NCBI GenBank assembly: GCA_949592205.1
Contig: CATIUR010000003.1
Span: 151,465,259-151,529,258 of the forward strand
Direction of reading: 5' to 3'
Source: Helichrysum umbraculigerum
Taxonomy: Eukaryota > Streptophyta > Magnoliopsida > Asterales > Asteraceae
Length of the DNA stretch: 64,000 bases
Part shown: piece by piece, positions 1-10,791 of the stretch
Numbering within the stretch: the stretch's first letter is position 1
Layout of the letters: the number at the start of each line of letters is the position of its first letter
Translations under genes and position numbers: made by a program
The notes under the pieces: generated by a model
What the model was told of the DNA's origin: nothing
What the model saw: only the letters and a program-made list of their open reading frames with translations
Databases searched by the model: none

Positions 1-3
1 CTT

Positions 4-2326
4 ATGAATCGGGTGTGCAAACCTTACCTCGACAAGTTTGTTATTGTTTTTATCGATGATATCCTTATATATTCGCGAAACGAACAGGAACACGCACAAC
101 ACCTCAGAACCATCCTAGAACTACTTAGACACGAGGAGCTTTACGCTAAATTCTCTAAGTGTGAGTTCTGGATAAACACCGTTCAATTCCTTGGGCACGT
201 TATCGACAGTCAGGGAATTCATGTGGACCCATCGAAAATCGAAGCAATCAAGAACTGGAAGGCGCCAACTACTCCAACCGAAGTACGCCAATTTTTGGGA
301 TTGGCCGGTTACTACCGTCGCTTCATCGAAAACTTTTCAACAATTGCCAAACCCCTCACCGTGCTGACTCAGAAGGAAAAGAAATTCGATTGGACCGAGA
401 AACAAGAGTCGGCATTTCAACTGTTGAAATCCAAGCTTTGCAGTGCACCCATACTATCTCTACCCGAAGGCACCGATGACTTCGTGGTATACTGCGATGC
501 TTCTCACCAAGGTCTCGGTTGCGTGCTGATGCAACGAGACAAGGTCATTGCCTACGCCTCCAGACAACTTAAAGTTCACGAGAAAAACTACACAACTCAC
601 GACCTCGAGCTAGGGGCCGTGGTGTTCGCCTTAAAAATCTGGAGACATTATCTTTATGGTACCCGCAGCACTGTATTCACCGACCACAAAAGCCTCCAAC
701 ACATTTTCAACCAGAAAGATCTTAACATGAGGCAACGTAGATGGGTTGAATTACGACTGTGAGATCAAATATCATCCGGGCAAAGCAAACGTGGTTGCTG
801 ATGCTCTCAGTCGTAAGAAACGAACAAAACCACTCCGAGTCCGGGCACTCAGTATTACCATTCATAACGACCTCACCACCCAAATACACCTTGCCCAACT
901 CGAAGCCCTGAAACCCGATAACTTCAAAAACGAGGCCTTGTGGGGCATGGATAAACAATTCGAGATCAGACCCAACGGAGTTAAGTATTTCTCTAACCGA
1001 ATCTGGTTGCCTAATTTCGGGAACCTTCGGGACTTGGTGATGGATGAAGCTCACAAGTCCAAATATTCTATCCACCCGGGATCCGACAAAATGTATCACG
1101 GCATCAAGGGGTTTTACTGGTGGCCGAATATGAAAGCTGACATTGCTTTGTACGTCAGCAAATGCTTAACTTGTTCCAAGGTCAAGGCCGAGCACCAAAG
1201 ACCTTCCGGACTGCTCCAACAACCTGAAATTCCTCAATGGAAATGGGAGCAAATTACCATGGATTTTATAACCAAACTACCTAAATCGGCGAGCGGTTGC
1301 GATACCATTTGGGTGATCGTCGATCGTCTCACCAAATCGGCTCATTTCTTGGCAATCAGAGAAACCGACAAAATGGAACGCCTTACACAAATTTACATCA
1401 AAGAAATCATTTGCCAACATGGTGTCCCTCTCTCGATTATCTCTGACAGGGATGCCCGTTTCACATCTCGCTTCTGGCAATCACTCCAAAAATCATTGGG
1501 TACCCATCTCGATATGAGTACCGCGTACCATCCTCAGACCGATGGCCAGAGCGAACGAACTATTCAGACACTGGAAGACATGCTACGAGCCTGCGTAGTT
1601 GATTCTGGTACAAATTGGGAAAGACATCTACCGTTGTGCGAGTTCTCGTACAACAACAGCTATCACACCAGCATTAAAGCTGCACCTTTTGAGGCACTGT
1701 ACGGTCGTAAGTGCCGATCACCGATCTGTTGGACTGAAGTGGGAGATAGTCAACTCACTGGTCCTGAACTCATACATGAAACCACAGAGAAAATCGTTGA
1801 AATCCAAAACCGACTCAAAGCCGCGCGTGATCGTCAGAAAAGATATGCTGACGTGAGACGCAAGCCACTCGAGATCCAAGTTGGGGATCGAGTACTCTTA
1901 AAAGTATCGCCTTGGAAAGGCGTAATCCGATTCGGCAAACGCGGGAAATTAAACCCTAGGTACATTGGACCTTTCGAGATCCTCGAGAAGATAGGTCCAG
2001 TGGCATATCGATTACAGCTGCCCTCTGAACTCAGCAGCGTGCACCCTACCTTTCACATTTCTAACTTAAAGAAATGTCTGTCTGACGAGACACTTATTAT
2101 ACCCCTTGACGAGATCCGCATCGATGACAAACTACATTTCGTTGAGGAACCTGTCGAAATTATGGACCGTGAGGTCAAACAACTGAAACAAAGTCGTATT
2201 CCAATCGTCAAAGTCAGGTGGAATTCGCGGCGCGGTCCGGAATTCACTTGGGAACGGGAAGACCAAATACGACTCAAGTATCCCCACCTATTCACCGATT
2301 CTGCCACTAACGCGACTTCGACTTAA
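4..2326 (+). pseudogene. Element D pol (RT-RNase H-integrase-chromodomain), frameshifted
   Basis: The first segment (4-762) starts in the reverse transcriptase just before the catalytic FIDDILIYS motif. It runs through the RNase H motifs YCDASHQGLG, THDLELGAVVFALK and FTDHKSLQ. The second segment (746-2326) carries YHPGKANVVADALSRK, an HHCC zinc-binding region (H-PGSDKMYHG to CLTCSKVKAEH), the integrase DDE triad (MDFITKLP, ISDRDARF, HPQTDGQSER), the GKLNPRYIGPF motif and a C-terminal chromodomain (VRWNSRRGPEFTWE). The two segments are in different frames near position 750, where other copies read WxELxxDYDCEI, so a small deletion has broken the frame. The element could not make its own polyprotein. 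Codons otherwise remain open, which suggests modest age. Confidence 0.9.
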
Positions 2327-2360
2327 ATTTCGGGACGAAATTCTTTTAACAGGGGGAGAA
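2327..2360 (+). other. Polypurine tract region of element D
   Basis: Between the pol stop and the LTR lies the motif TTCGGGACGAAATT followed by acagggggagaa, ending directly before the LTR start TGTAAC. This is the usual plus-strand primer position for Ty3/gypsy elements. Family B carries nearly the same motif and tract (reverse complement at 27814-27849), suggesting that B and D share machinery. Confidence 0.8.
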
Positions 2361-4685
2361 TGTAACAACCGGCAAATTAGGACTAGAATTAGTGCCTAAT
2401 TCTTTGTTAATACATGTAATTAGTTCTGTGTTAATCTAATTTATGTATCGAATTATATATATTGTTGAATATATACGAAAATGCGATTTGGTTAAATCGT
2501 ACGCAATTTAAATCGAATGTATTTCGATTCAATTTAATACGGACGTTGGTGACCAATTTTATTAAATAACATTGTTATGTCAAAAATATTATTATAATAA
2601 TATTTCGTATTCATTCGTATTGTACAATCAGAAGTTACACAATTTAAAATGTTAAAACGCGCAACTAAATAAATTAACGTACATTTTATAACTCCAATAT
2701 AAATTAAATTGCCAAATATTTAAATAAAACCTCGCGTAATAAATTGTATTTTAAAACGTACCTCTAATATTTAAAATAATTAATTACGATTAAACGACGG
2801 AGCAAACGAACACCGCACGAATAGCGGAGACCGAAAGTTGGAGGTTAATACCCCCAACTCCCACATTTTCTTTCATTTCACTTTCTCTTTCTATCTCTCC
2901 TCCTCTCTTTTTCTTTCAAAGTTTCATCACCAAAAATCCCACAAAATCGTCAAATACTACCACTAAACGACCTTGGATCTCATCATCACTTTGGAGAAAA
3001 ACGTTCACCACTTCCCGATCTACAACGCTATCTTTTCGGATTTTTCATCCGACACTTTGTAAGTTTCCGACAAATCCCGACATCTCTCGTTTTTGATCAT
3101 TTTTACTAGTTTATGGTTTAAATAGGCTTATTATGTTCATATAAGGGTTGGGTAAAAGATTTGGATCGAACGGAAACCGGAAAACTCATTTTCGGCACAT
3201 TTTCCGGCCAACAGACCGCTACGTCGCACCTGGCCAGGGGCCTCTGCGACGTCGCGACCTACGTCGCACAAAAACCTCAACGTCGCACTAGCGACGCAGC
3301 CTATTACGTCGCATTAACTTGCGGACGTCGCACGTAGCGACGTAGACTTTAACGTCGCAAACTGAACCAACGTCGCATTAGCGACGTCGCCCCCTACGTC
3401 GCATTGATTTGCGAAGGTCGCATCATGCGACGTACCTGCCTACGTCGCACCTTACGTCGCTTGCAACGTCGCATGCTACGTCGCACAAACCAGAGCCTTG
3501 AAAACTCACATTTTCACTAAGTGTCGAACTTTTACAACCTCAAATCCTTATACGATACGACCTAACAATCATAATAAAACATACTTTCCTATTACAATTA
3601 CTTTAATTTGCGTATTGAATGATAAACTTTAATTATAACAAATCACCAACGGGCCGTATACTTTGTTACGAACGCGAACAAACCAACATTTAAACACAAC
3701 GGGTTGTATGAACAACTAGCCTAGATGGTCTTGCGAGACATCTACTTACTTAACTTTATATGTTTAGGCATTTAAAGGTTACGGGTTCGGAGAACCAGCT
3801 GTTGATATTACTTACTCGTTTATTGATATAAACGCACTTGCAAAGACTCAGGTGAGTCTTACGGCCTCACTTTTACTGTTTTAACTTATTGGGGGAGATA
3901 CATGCTACTGATTTTTCTTGAATACAAGTGCTAAACTGTTTACTATACCAAACGGAATTGCATGAGTTACTTACTATTTACTGAAGTCTCTCCATCATAT
4001 ATCGTTAGTTATGTACTTAAGCGCGAACAGTAGTTAATGGATCCATTAGGGAAATGACCCTCCCCGCCCGGGGTAGTAGCGCTACCACGAACCGTTATGT
4101 ATAAACGGGCGACTATTATTTCGTTTACTTATGCTTGCTCAATTTCGAGCATGTCACGGGAGCAACTGATTATTGACGGGTTAAGCTTCGATTATGAGCC
4201 TCATGGCAACGGTATAACTTGATTTCTTTACTTTTGCGAGATTTGCAAATACTTGATATACGCCTACGGGCACTAATGATGAAATCTTGTGTTCAAACTG
4301 ATTATTTACTGATAAACCTGTGAGATTCACCAACCTTTTGGTTGACCCTTTTTAGCATGTATTCTCAGGTACACTTACGGAGTAGGATCACTCCAGGATT
4401 ACTAGCTAGAGTCGCATGATTTCCAAACTGCATTTAACGGAGATTCTTTGGCATCATCTTTTGTAACTATGGTTATGTAATAGAATCTCCCGCCACATAC
4501 GCGGACTCTAGGCTTACATATTTTTGTAAAGAAAACTATATGTTTTCAAACGATTTAATTATGAAATGTAATTATTTTACAAAACGTCTCATTTAGAGGT
4601 CGTTTGCTGTATATCTTGTGCTTTGTATATTGATTAGTAACACCCAAGTATGCTTCCGCAAATGACTAAATTTGGGGGTGTTACA
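2361..4685 (+). repeat. Element D 3' LTR (2325 bp)
   Basis: The LTR begins TGTAACAACC right after the polypurine tract and ends GGTGTTACA, giving canonical TG...CA ends with a short inverted repeat. The first 450 bases are AT-rich (U3-like). A CT-rich stretch at about 2850-2930 looks like a leader start. An array of ACGTCGCA / TGCGACGT palindromes lies at 3221-3486. The remaining 1.2 kb is non-coding and shows no conserved open frame. Confidence 0.85.
3221..3486 (+). repeat. CpG-palindrome array (ACGTCGCA motif) in LTR D
   Basis: About twenty copies of ACGTCGCA or its reverse complement TGCGACGT lie within 266 bases, often facing each other with short spacers such as TGCGACGTCGCGA. The flanks are AT-rich. 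The same motif forms an array in LTR B (26985-27200, 32693-32908). It is not a tandem repeat of constant period. Confidence 0.85.
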
Positions 4686-5643
4686 CAGAGATACCCTGGA
4701 GATAGTCCAGAGATGCAAGGCCTGCCAAGCAAACGCGCCGATCCAGCGGTCTCCCAGGCATGACCTAATCCCACTCACTTCCGCATGGCCCTTCCACAAA
4801 TGGGCAATTGACATAGTGGGCCCTTTCCCCTCAGCCCGCGGTGGGGTGAAATTCTTGGTCGTTGCCATCGACTACTTCACCAAATGGGTGGAGGCAAAGC
4901 CGTTGAAGGAGATCACAGGAAAGAAAATTTTGACATTTGTGTGGGAGGACATCGTATGCCGTTTCGGAATACCCAACGAGATTGTGAGTGACAACGGCAA
5001 ACAGTTTACCGAGAACCCGTTCAAGTCCTGGTGCGAGGGGTTGCAAATTAAGCAAACGTTCACATCTGTGGCCCATCCCCAAGCCAACGGGCAAGTAGAG
5101 GTCACGAATCGGGACATCGTCGCTGGGATAAAGACGCGCCTGACCGAATACAGAACCAGCTGGACGGAAGAACTGCCAAATGTGCTATGGGCGCATAGAA
5201 CTACCCCGAAAAAGTCCACCGGGGAGACCCCGTATGTCCTGGTGTACGGCTCCGAGGCAGTCATCCCCGTAGAGATCAGCGTACCCACCTTTAGGGTTGC
5301 GCAATTCGACACCGACGTCAATACCACGCAACTTAAAGAGAATGTGGACAACATTGAGGAAAGGCGTGGGTATGCAGCCATAAGGGAGGCTGAAAACAAA
5401 AGAAGAATGGCACGGTATTATAATCGCAGGGTACACCCTCTCACCTTCGCCGTAGGGGACTATGTGTGGAGAAAAAATGAGGCCAGCAGAGTGGAAGACA
5501 CTGGGAAACTCGGGCCTAACTGGGAAGGCCCCTATAGGGTATCCACTTGCCATGGAAATGGAGCATACAGTCTGATAACTGTCGAGGGCTCGCCGATACC
5601 GCGCACTTGGCACGCAACGAACCTCAAGCGGTGCTACATATGA
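4686..5643 (+). pseudogene. Tat-type integrase, N-terminal part cut off by element D
   Basis: The open frame resumes with RDTLEIVQRCKACQ, the second half of the HHCC zinc finger. It continues with the integrase core: D in WAIDIVGPFP, D in IVSDNGKQF, E in ANGQVEVTNRD. It ends with the C-terminal GPYRV...GAYSL...TWHATNLKRCYI segment and a stop. The DDE triad is intact and there is no internal stop. The frame runs without a break from the end of LTR D, so the only visible damage is the insertion itself. No chromodomain follows, as expected for the Tat/Athila side of Ty3/gypsy. Confidence 0.88.
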
Positions 5644-6467
5644 AAACCAAGGCCGTCATGCCACTAAATAATTGCATGGCGCACAACTTTTGTATCAGGC
5701 ATGTGTCTGCCTTCTTTTTCCTTTTTTTAGCTAAAATCTATGTAACGGGAATATCCCGCCACGCACTTGCGACTACTTCTGTATCGGACACACCTCTGCC
5801 ACGTGTTAGGCATGTTCAATGTCCCAAAATAAGCTTTCAGTATGAATGGAAACGAACGGGCACTTCCAGTTTAGGGCCTGATCAGCCCCTGGAGGTAGTA
5901 TTTGCTTTTTGCTATACAACCCATATGTAAAGGACATGAATTGTCAAAATAACACAAACAAAACTCGTACATACTTGAACGAAAAATTAAAATCTGGTCC
6001 TTACTGGCCAGGATACCCTACCCTCCGGGGAAAACCCGAGGCTCGCCATAGCTAATGGGTAAGGATGGCCCTACCCTCGCGGGAGTTGCATTTTAGCTCT
6101 TCCCCGGTAGAAATTCCCCGGGGCTGCCAAGCCAACGAGGGGAATCAGACAAGCCGCCCCATGCCGAGCAACGGTCACGAAACCTGCTATCCGGCAAAAT
6201 GTCAACAATGCTAAGACAATCCAGGCTTGCCAGTCATGATGAATGAACTGACAAAGGGCGCATAACCACATTTACAAACAACACAACCTGTGCAAAGGTG
6301 CTTAAAGCACTAGCATTACCTTTCAAAAGCCAACAGTAGTAAGTTACGAATACATAAATAGTTAAGCGAAACACGTTCGCAATAGTTCACCAAGAACGCA
6401 AAAGTAAAATGTTGTAAATTATTACAAGCCCAAACCGGGCATCCCAAAAGCAATAAAAACAATAGAG
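5644..6467. other. Tat internal spacer between integrase and antisense gene
   Basis: About 820 bases without a convincing coding frame. Around 6010-6140 it holds a GC-rich stretch with repeated 'taccctccgggg / ccctcgcggg' strings that recalls the LTR-proximal region at about 9540-9620. It presumably contains the 3' ends of both the sense pol transcript and the antisense transcript. Confidence 0.5.
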
Positions 6468-9048
6468 TCAAGGCTCAATGGCCAGGATTTCGTCGACCGA
6501 CATGTCTCCAGCACCTTCAAGCTTAGCAAGGTAAGCAGATTTTGCGTTGCAGGATAGGTCGAACAGCTCTTTAACTTTGTCACGGCAGTTTGGCCTTATC
6601 AGGTCCGAAAGTTGCTGGGGCATCAAGGAGGGATCCTCAGAAAACAGCAGCTTTAGGGTAAGAGAAGCGGCATGATGCCCTCCATACTCTTTTAAACCCT
6701 GCGCATATGGTGTAAAGGGTTCGGTCCCCGTGGGATCCCTCAAGACCTTTAACCCGATGGAACCAAGGCCGGAGCGCAGCTTCTGAAATTCAATCATCGC
6801 CAACTCTTTCGCTGCTCTCTCTGTCTGAAGCTGCTCGTTCAAATCTTTAACAATAGAAGCATGAGAGGCAATCTGATTGACCTGGGAGAGAATCTGACCG
6901 TCTTTTTGATTCAACTGAGTGTTCAAGCTGGAGATTAACTCCTCTTTGGCCTCGATCACTGAGTCGCGTTCGTAAATCTTGGAGTTGGCCATGGCAAGAG
7001 CACTATCAAGGGAAGAGTTGGTAGCCTCGAGCTTGGCAATTTTCTCCACAGAACTTGCCCAATTTTTCCTCTCTTCCCTCAGCTCAGCAACCTCACGCCT
7101 CGACTCCTGAAAACTCAAACCCTGCGCTTGAAGTTGACTCTTTTGAATGGAGCATTGATGAGATAGGGCTTTAAAATGGTCACGCTGACTCAGATCCCAA
7201 AGCAAATGACCACAAAAAGCTTTGTCACCACCCTCCTGGAGCTGCTCGTCAGACAAAGTCTTGGCATGATCAACTGCCTCCTTCGGCAGGATCTTCCCCA
7301 GCAGCCTATCAAGAAGCTCGGAATTAGTCCCCGAGGGAGCCCCAGATGCTTTAGAACCAGTGTCACACTCGTCCCGGGCTCCTGGGAGTTCATCAACTTT
7401 TGTTTCCAAAGCGCGGGAGGTGGTCTCAAAGAGGGGCCCGGCCTGATCAGCTTCAATCTCCTCAACCGAGGGGGAATACTCTAAGGACCTCATCTTTTTG
7501 GAAGCATGTGAATCATCAAGCTGCAAATCATTCGACCAATTGTCGCCCTCGGCTTCATCTTCCAACTTATAGTCTGTAATGGAAAAGCCCACGCATACGC
7601 ATAAAGAAGAAAAACAGGGAAGAGAGAAAGAGAGCGAAGGATGAGAATGTAATCGCGCAAATCAACGGATTTAAAGTTAACATTCTTACCACTGCGGGGA
7701 GGCAGCCCTGAGGTCCCGGCGCTGGTCATACCCATGCCCGATAAAGTCTGGGCGGTAAACTTCTTTCTCTTACTAGCAGCTGACCCGGGGAGTCGGGAAA
7801 CCCTGGGAGGAGCAGTAGCAGTCGAAACTGTGCCCCTGATCAAACCGGAGCGCGTAACACCTGCGCGCACAGAACTCCTAGCCAGCGACTCCGACACGCT
7901 TGGCTGCTGCACCGGCAATGAGCCGTCATCTCCAATGTCACCGCCCCCAACGCCGTCATTTAGCGGCATCTCACCGCTCTCGGTATCATTACCAGCATTC
8001 TCACCATCAAGGGGGGTCTTCGCAACCTTCACTTGGTCAAGGTCATCCTCGGAGAGTATCCAAACGTGTTGCATAACTGCACGGAATCAAAACAACGGTT
8101 AGCAAAGGCAAAAGATGGCAAACAAATAAACGTGCGCTCGGGAGATAGCACAAAAAGCAACAGCAAAGGTAATAAATGAACGAAATAAAAAAACCAAAAG
8201 TCGACCCGGGGGGGGGGGGGGGGGGGGGACCGAGAGTCATACGGCAACCCCCACACCATACCCTCTCCATGTTTCTTAAAAACAGGGCTTCTCCCAGGAT
8301 ACCTCCACTCTTTACTAACCCCCAAAGCGAAAAGTATTGCTTCCTCGTGATAGGCGCGCATATGAACAGATGCAGCTTCGCATAAATTATACAGTTGAAG
8401 ATCGGGACCACGCTCTTTCGGGCGTTCATTCAGTTCCTTATCTATCACCTCAAAATTCCACAAAAACAATCCCGTAGGGGTGCGAGGCAGACAGGAAACA
8501 TCAACAAAGAAAAAACTGTTTTTCCAAGGTTTAAGGGCAGGACCTTTGGATTTTTGAAATTTAGACAAAGGCCTCTTATCGAAGGAATACCAGTTACCCT
8601 GCTTCGATATACGAAAATGACGCCGGAAAAGAACAACGCTAGGATGTCTGCTGTGACCACGACATAACATTTCGAAAATAACGACGCGCTGCAAACCGTG
8701 AGGATGAAATTGGGGAAAACCGATCCCGTAGTGTTCACAGATATCAACAACAAAAGAGGAAACGGGCAAACGAAAATTTGAATTTTCAAAATAGCGACGG
8801 TACACCGCGACCTTACCGGCCGGAGGGCGATGCGCCCTATCATCCGGTGACGGCACCGTCGGATTGTACTCGCTAAGGCATGGAAACTCAATTTCCAAGG
8901 CAGCAAGGGCAACATCAGTCAGTTTACTAGAGTAAAGTTCCACTTCCGGTTTCTCCTCGTCATTAACCGCCGGAGCCAAGATATTCTCGGTTGAGGCGTC
9001 GACGGAAACAACCGGAGCATCGTGCAAATTTTCACCAACATCATCCAT
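6468..9048 (-). CDS. Antisense ORF (aORF) of the Tat element, putative 'gypsy-type transposase' family
   Basis: Read on the minus strand, three exons join in frame: 9048-8262 (787 bp), 8076-7690 (387 bp) and 7573-6468 (1106 bp). All introns have GT...AG ends and phases match (1, 1), giving 2280 bp, 759 residues, no internal stop. The start MDDVGENLHD was chosen because the frame upstream of it looks like non-coding leader. Exon 1 (residues about 90-180) carries the IGFPQFHPHGLQRVVIFE...LFRRHF pattern of the plant 'putative gypsy type transposon' domain (PF04195-like). Exon 3 carries a coiled coil (about residues 490-670; ASSVEKIAKLEATNSSLDSA and following heptads). Function is unknown; nuclear or RNA-binding roles are only speculation. 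Such genes are known on the antisense strand downstream of pol in Tat elements. Exon boundaries are inferred from splice motifs only. Confidence 0.72.
8208..8228 (+). repeat. Poly-G run (21 G) in intron 1 of the aORF
   Basis: Twenty-one consecutive G on the plus strand (C on the transcribed antisense mRNA) lie about 33 bases inside the predicted aORF donor. The length may be inexact because homopolymers of this size are error-prone. Confidence 0.85.
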
Positions 9049-9451
9049 GGCGTATCGAAAGAAACGAAACAAAACAAATGAGGGAACAAGAAAACGGACC
9101 TTCGAATGGACGCTTGAACGATGATACGACGAAATCGAAAGAAAGAGCACCGATTGCACGACGAAAAAACCCTAAACTAAAAAGGAAAACTTTTTGAAAT
9201 TGTGAAAAAAAGAAAACAGCCGATACCTTAATAGTCGGATTAGCGGGTCGGATCAAACAAAAAGCCGGATAATATAACGGGTCAAATCTGGACCATACAC
9301 GTGGAGGATCGGATCAAGCCATTGGGAAGCGAGGGGCGCGTGAAGAGTCAGGCGCAATAAACGCACACCTAACCTCATGATGGTCCTGCCAAAAGCACTG
9401 TTGACATGACGTGAGGTCCATCGCAGAGCTAACCTATCCTCGGGGGATAGC

Positions 9452-9472
9452 AAAAAAAAAAAAAAAAAAAAA
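9452..9472 (+). repeat. Poly-A run (21 A)
   Basis: Twenty-one A lie about 50 bases before the probable Tat 3' LTR and upstream (antisense sense) of the aORF. The block 9049-9522 otherwise holds no gene; it would be the 5' leader or promoter side of the aORF. Confidence 0.8.
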
Positions 9473-9522
9473 GAGTTCAACTCACCAACGCGTTGCCAAG
9501 TTAAACTGGGGGGACTTAATGG

Positions 9523-10031
9523 TGTAACCACCCTCAAGGATAGCCCACCAGTGGTATCGCCTCGCAGGGTATACCTACGGATATCCTCCAGGGGTAGCGG
9601 CCGATGATAGGCGGGAGCTACCCTGAAAAGCGGGACCTGACCTCTGAATATTCCCTGACAAGGATATTTAGGAGACTGTGCACTGCAAAAAGTGGACACA
9701 TGTCAACTTTGATAACTCGCTAATAACTGGGTAAAAGCGATCTCCCACCCGATGATATCCGGTGGATAAAAAGAGCTCCGGTCAGCGGCATTCCCCATGG
9801 GAATATAGCCGTTGGGCGGGAAAACACAAAGGGGCTACCCCTGGAGGTATAAAAAGCTCGAGGGTAGCCAAACCAAGCATTCATTCATTATCCTCCAAGA
9901 GCTCCAGTTCTCTTGAGAACACATACAGACGATCGGATTTTCACCACCTGGTTTCCATAAACTCGGGTTAAAACAGCGACTGTAGTGTGATTATCCGATC
10001 ATCCCCACCGACTTAAACCATCTGTGTAACA
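9523..10031 (+). repeat. Probable 3' LTR of the Tat element
   Basis: A purine tract (actggggggact, near 9505-9516) stands just before TGTAACCACC, the usual context for a Tat LTR start. A TATA box (tataaaaag at 9848-9856) lies about 330 bases in, with a leader-like stretch after it. A possible end is TGTAACA at 10025-10031, but an AATAAA at about 10058 could mean that the LTR runs on to about 10090. No partner LTR is in view, so both ends are tentative. Confidence 0.45.
9848..9856 (+). promoter_or_regulatory. TATA box in the Tat LTR
   Basis: The string tataaaaag sits in a GC-richer context, followed about 30-50 bases later by a CA-rich start region. It is a good candidate for the LTR promoter. 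Confidence 0.5.
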
Positions 10032-10225
10032 ATTAACCATTGACCTGCACTCAAGTAAATAAACACTTGATCATTGTCGCTTATCATAAAAGTTTACTTT
10101 TGAAAATAACAAAAGTTTAGTAGCCGATTCAAAATCATAATATCCATCTAAACAAAAGCATTCAAACGAATAATCGACATCGACTCATCATGATCATTAG
10201 TTTCATATTTAGTGCTTAAAATGTT

Positions 10226-10270
<45 letters not shown>

Positions 10271-10791
10271 CATAAGCTCTATGGTTCCATACCACATTTT
10301 CAACAAAATCAAACTTGTTATATATGTATATCAACATAACTTCTAACAATAACGTGATGTTTAGTAGTTTCGTATGTACATTTTAAAACCCTTTTCGAGT
10401 ACATTTTAAATGATAAATCATAATCATATGTTTTCAATTAATATAATTAATATAATAAGATTAAATAAACAAGGGACTGTTTTTGTAAATATGAATATCC
10501 TATGAGAAAAGATTCCAAAGAAACTTGGAAGCTTCAAAGTAGTACGGAGTAATATATTAAAAAAAATAAAAATATAAAATCCATATTTTTGTATCCTTGT
10601 TGGTCTCAAACTCTCAATCATTTGTATTTTATGCTTTCTTCATCTTAATCATTCTTATTTCTCTGTTTGGATGGACGCCAAAGTTTTCATCTTTCTCAAT
10701 CACCCCCAATTCCCCAATTTCAAAAACCCTAATTCTCTCACCGAAACCCTAGAATTCCAATTCCAGTTCCAATTTCAATTTCAATAGAGGG
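10032..10791. promoter_or_regulatory. ATG2 upstream region and 5' leader
   Basis: No gene is seen. The region holds an (AT)n tract at 10229-10267 and an AT-rich stretch up to about 10620. A CT-rich leader precedes the ATG, with telo-box AAACCCTAA at 10724-10732 and a second AAACCCTAG about 20 bases later. Telo-boxes near transcription starts are common in plant housekeeping promoters. The Tat LTR ends only about 700 bases upstream of the ATG2 start codon, so its promoter could read towards ATG2. Confidence 0.55.
10229..10267 (+). repeat. (AT)n microsatellite
   Basis: Uninterrupted AT dinucleotides, about 39 bases, upstream of ATG2. Confidence 0.95.

Larger units (their letters stand above)
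1..4685 (+). mobile_element. Element D: Ty3/gypsy chromovirus (Tekay/Del type), 3' part
   Basis: The window opens inside the pol of a sense-strand Ty3/gypsy element. The order reverse transcriptase, RNase H, integrase, chromodomain, polypurine tract and 3' LTR is seen directly. The left LTR and gag lie outside the window. The right end is clean: the LTR closes with GTGTTACA at 4685, and the next base resumes the integrase of a different (Tat-type) element, so D is nested in it. The 5 bases cagag at 4686-4690 would be the right half of the target duplication, but the left half is out of view. Assignment to Tekay/Del rests on the chromodomain after the integrase and the TTCGGGACGAAATT motif just before the polypurine tract. 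Confidence 0.88.
4686..10090 (+). mobile_element. Tat-lineage Ty3/gypsy element, 3' half, interrupted by element D
   Basis: The segment contains the C-terminal two thirds of an integrase without a chromodomain (4686-5643, +), an antisense multi-exon open reading frame (9048-6468, -), a polypurine-like tract and a probable LTR. The layout pol, antisense ORF (aORF), 3' LTR is the known arrangement of several Tat-lineage elements (Retand/Ogre relatives). The 5' half lies beyond the window, on the other side of element D. The exact right boundary is uncertain because the second LTR is not visible for comparison. Confidence 0.75.

Noticed and set aside
4872..5613. Three long minus-strand ORFs over the Tat integrase
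   Set aside because: They are shadows of a coding frame with clear integrase motifs on the plus strand; their translations show no domain.
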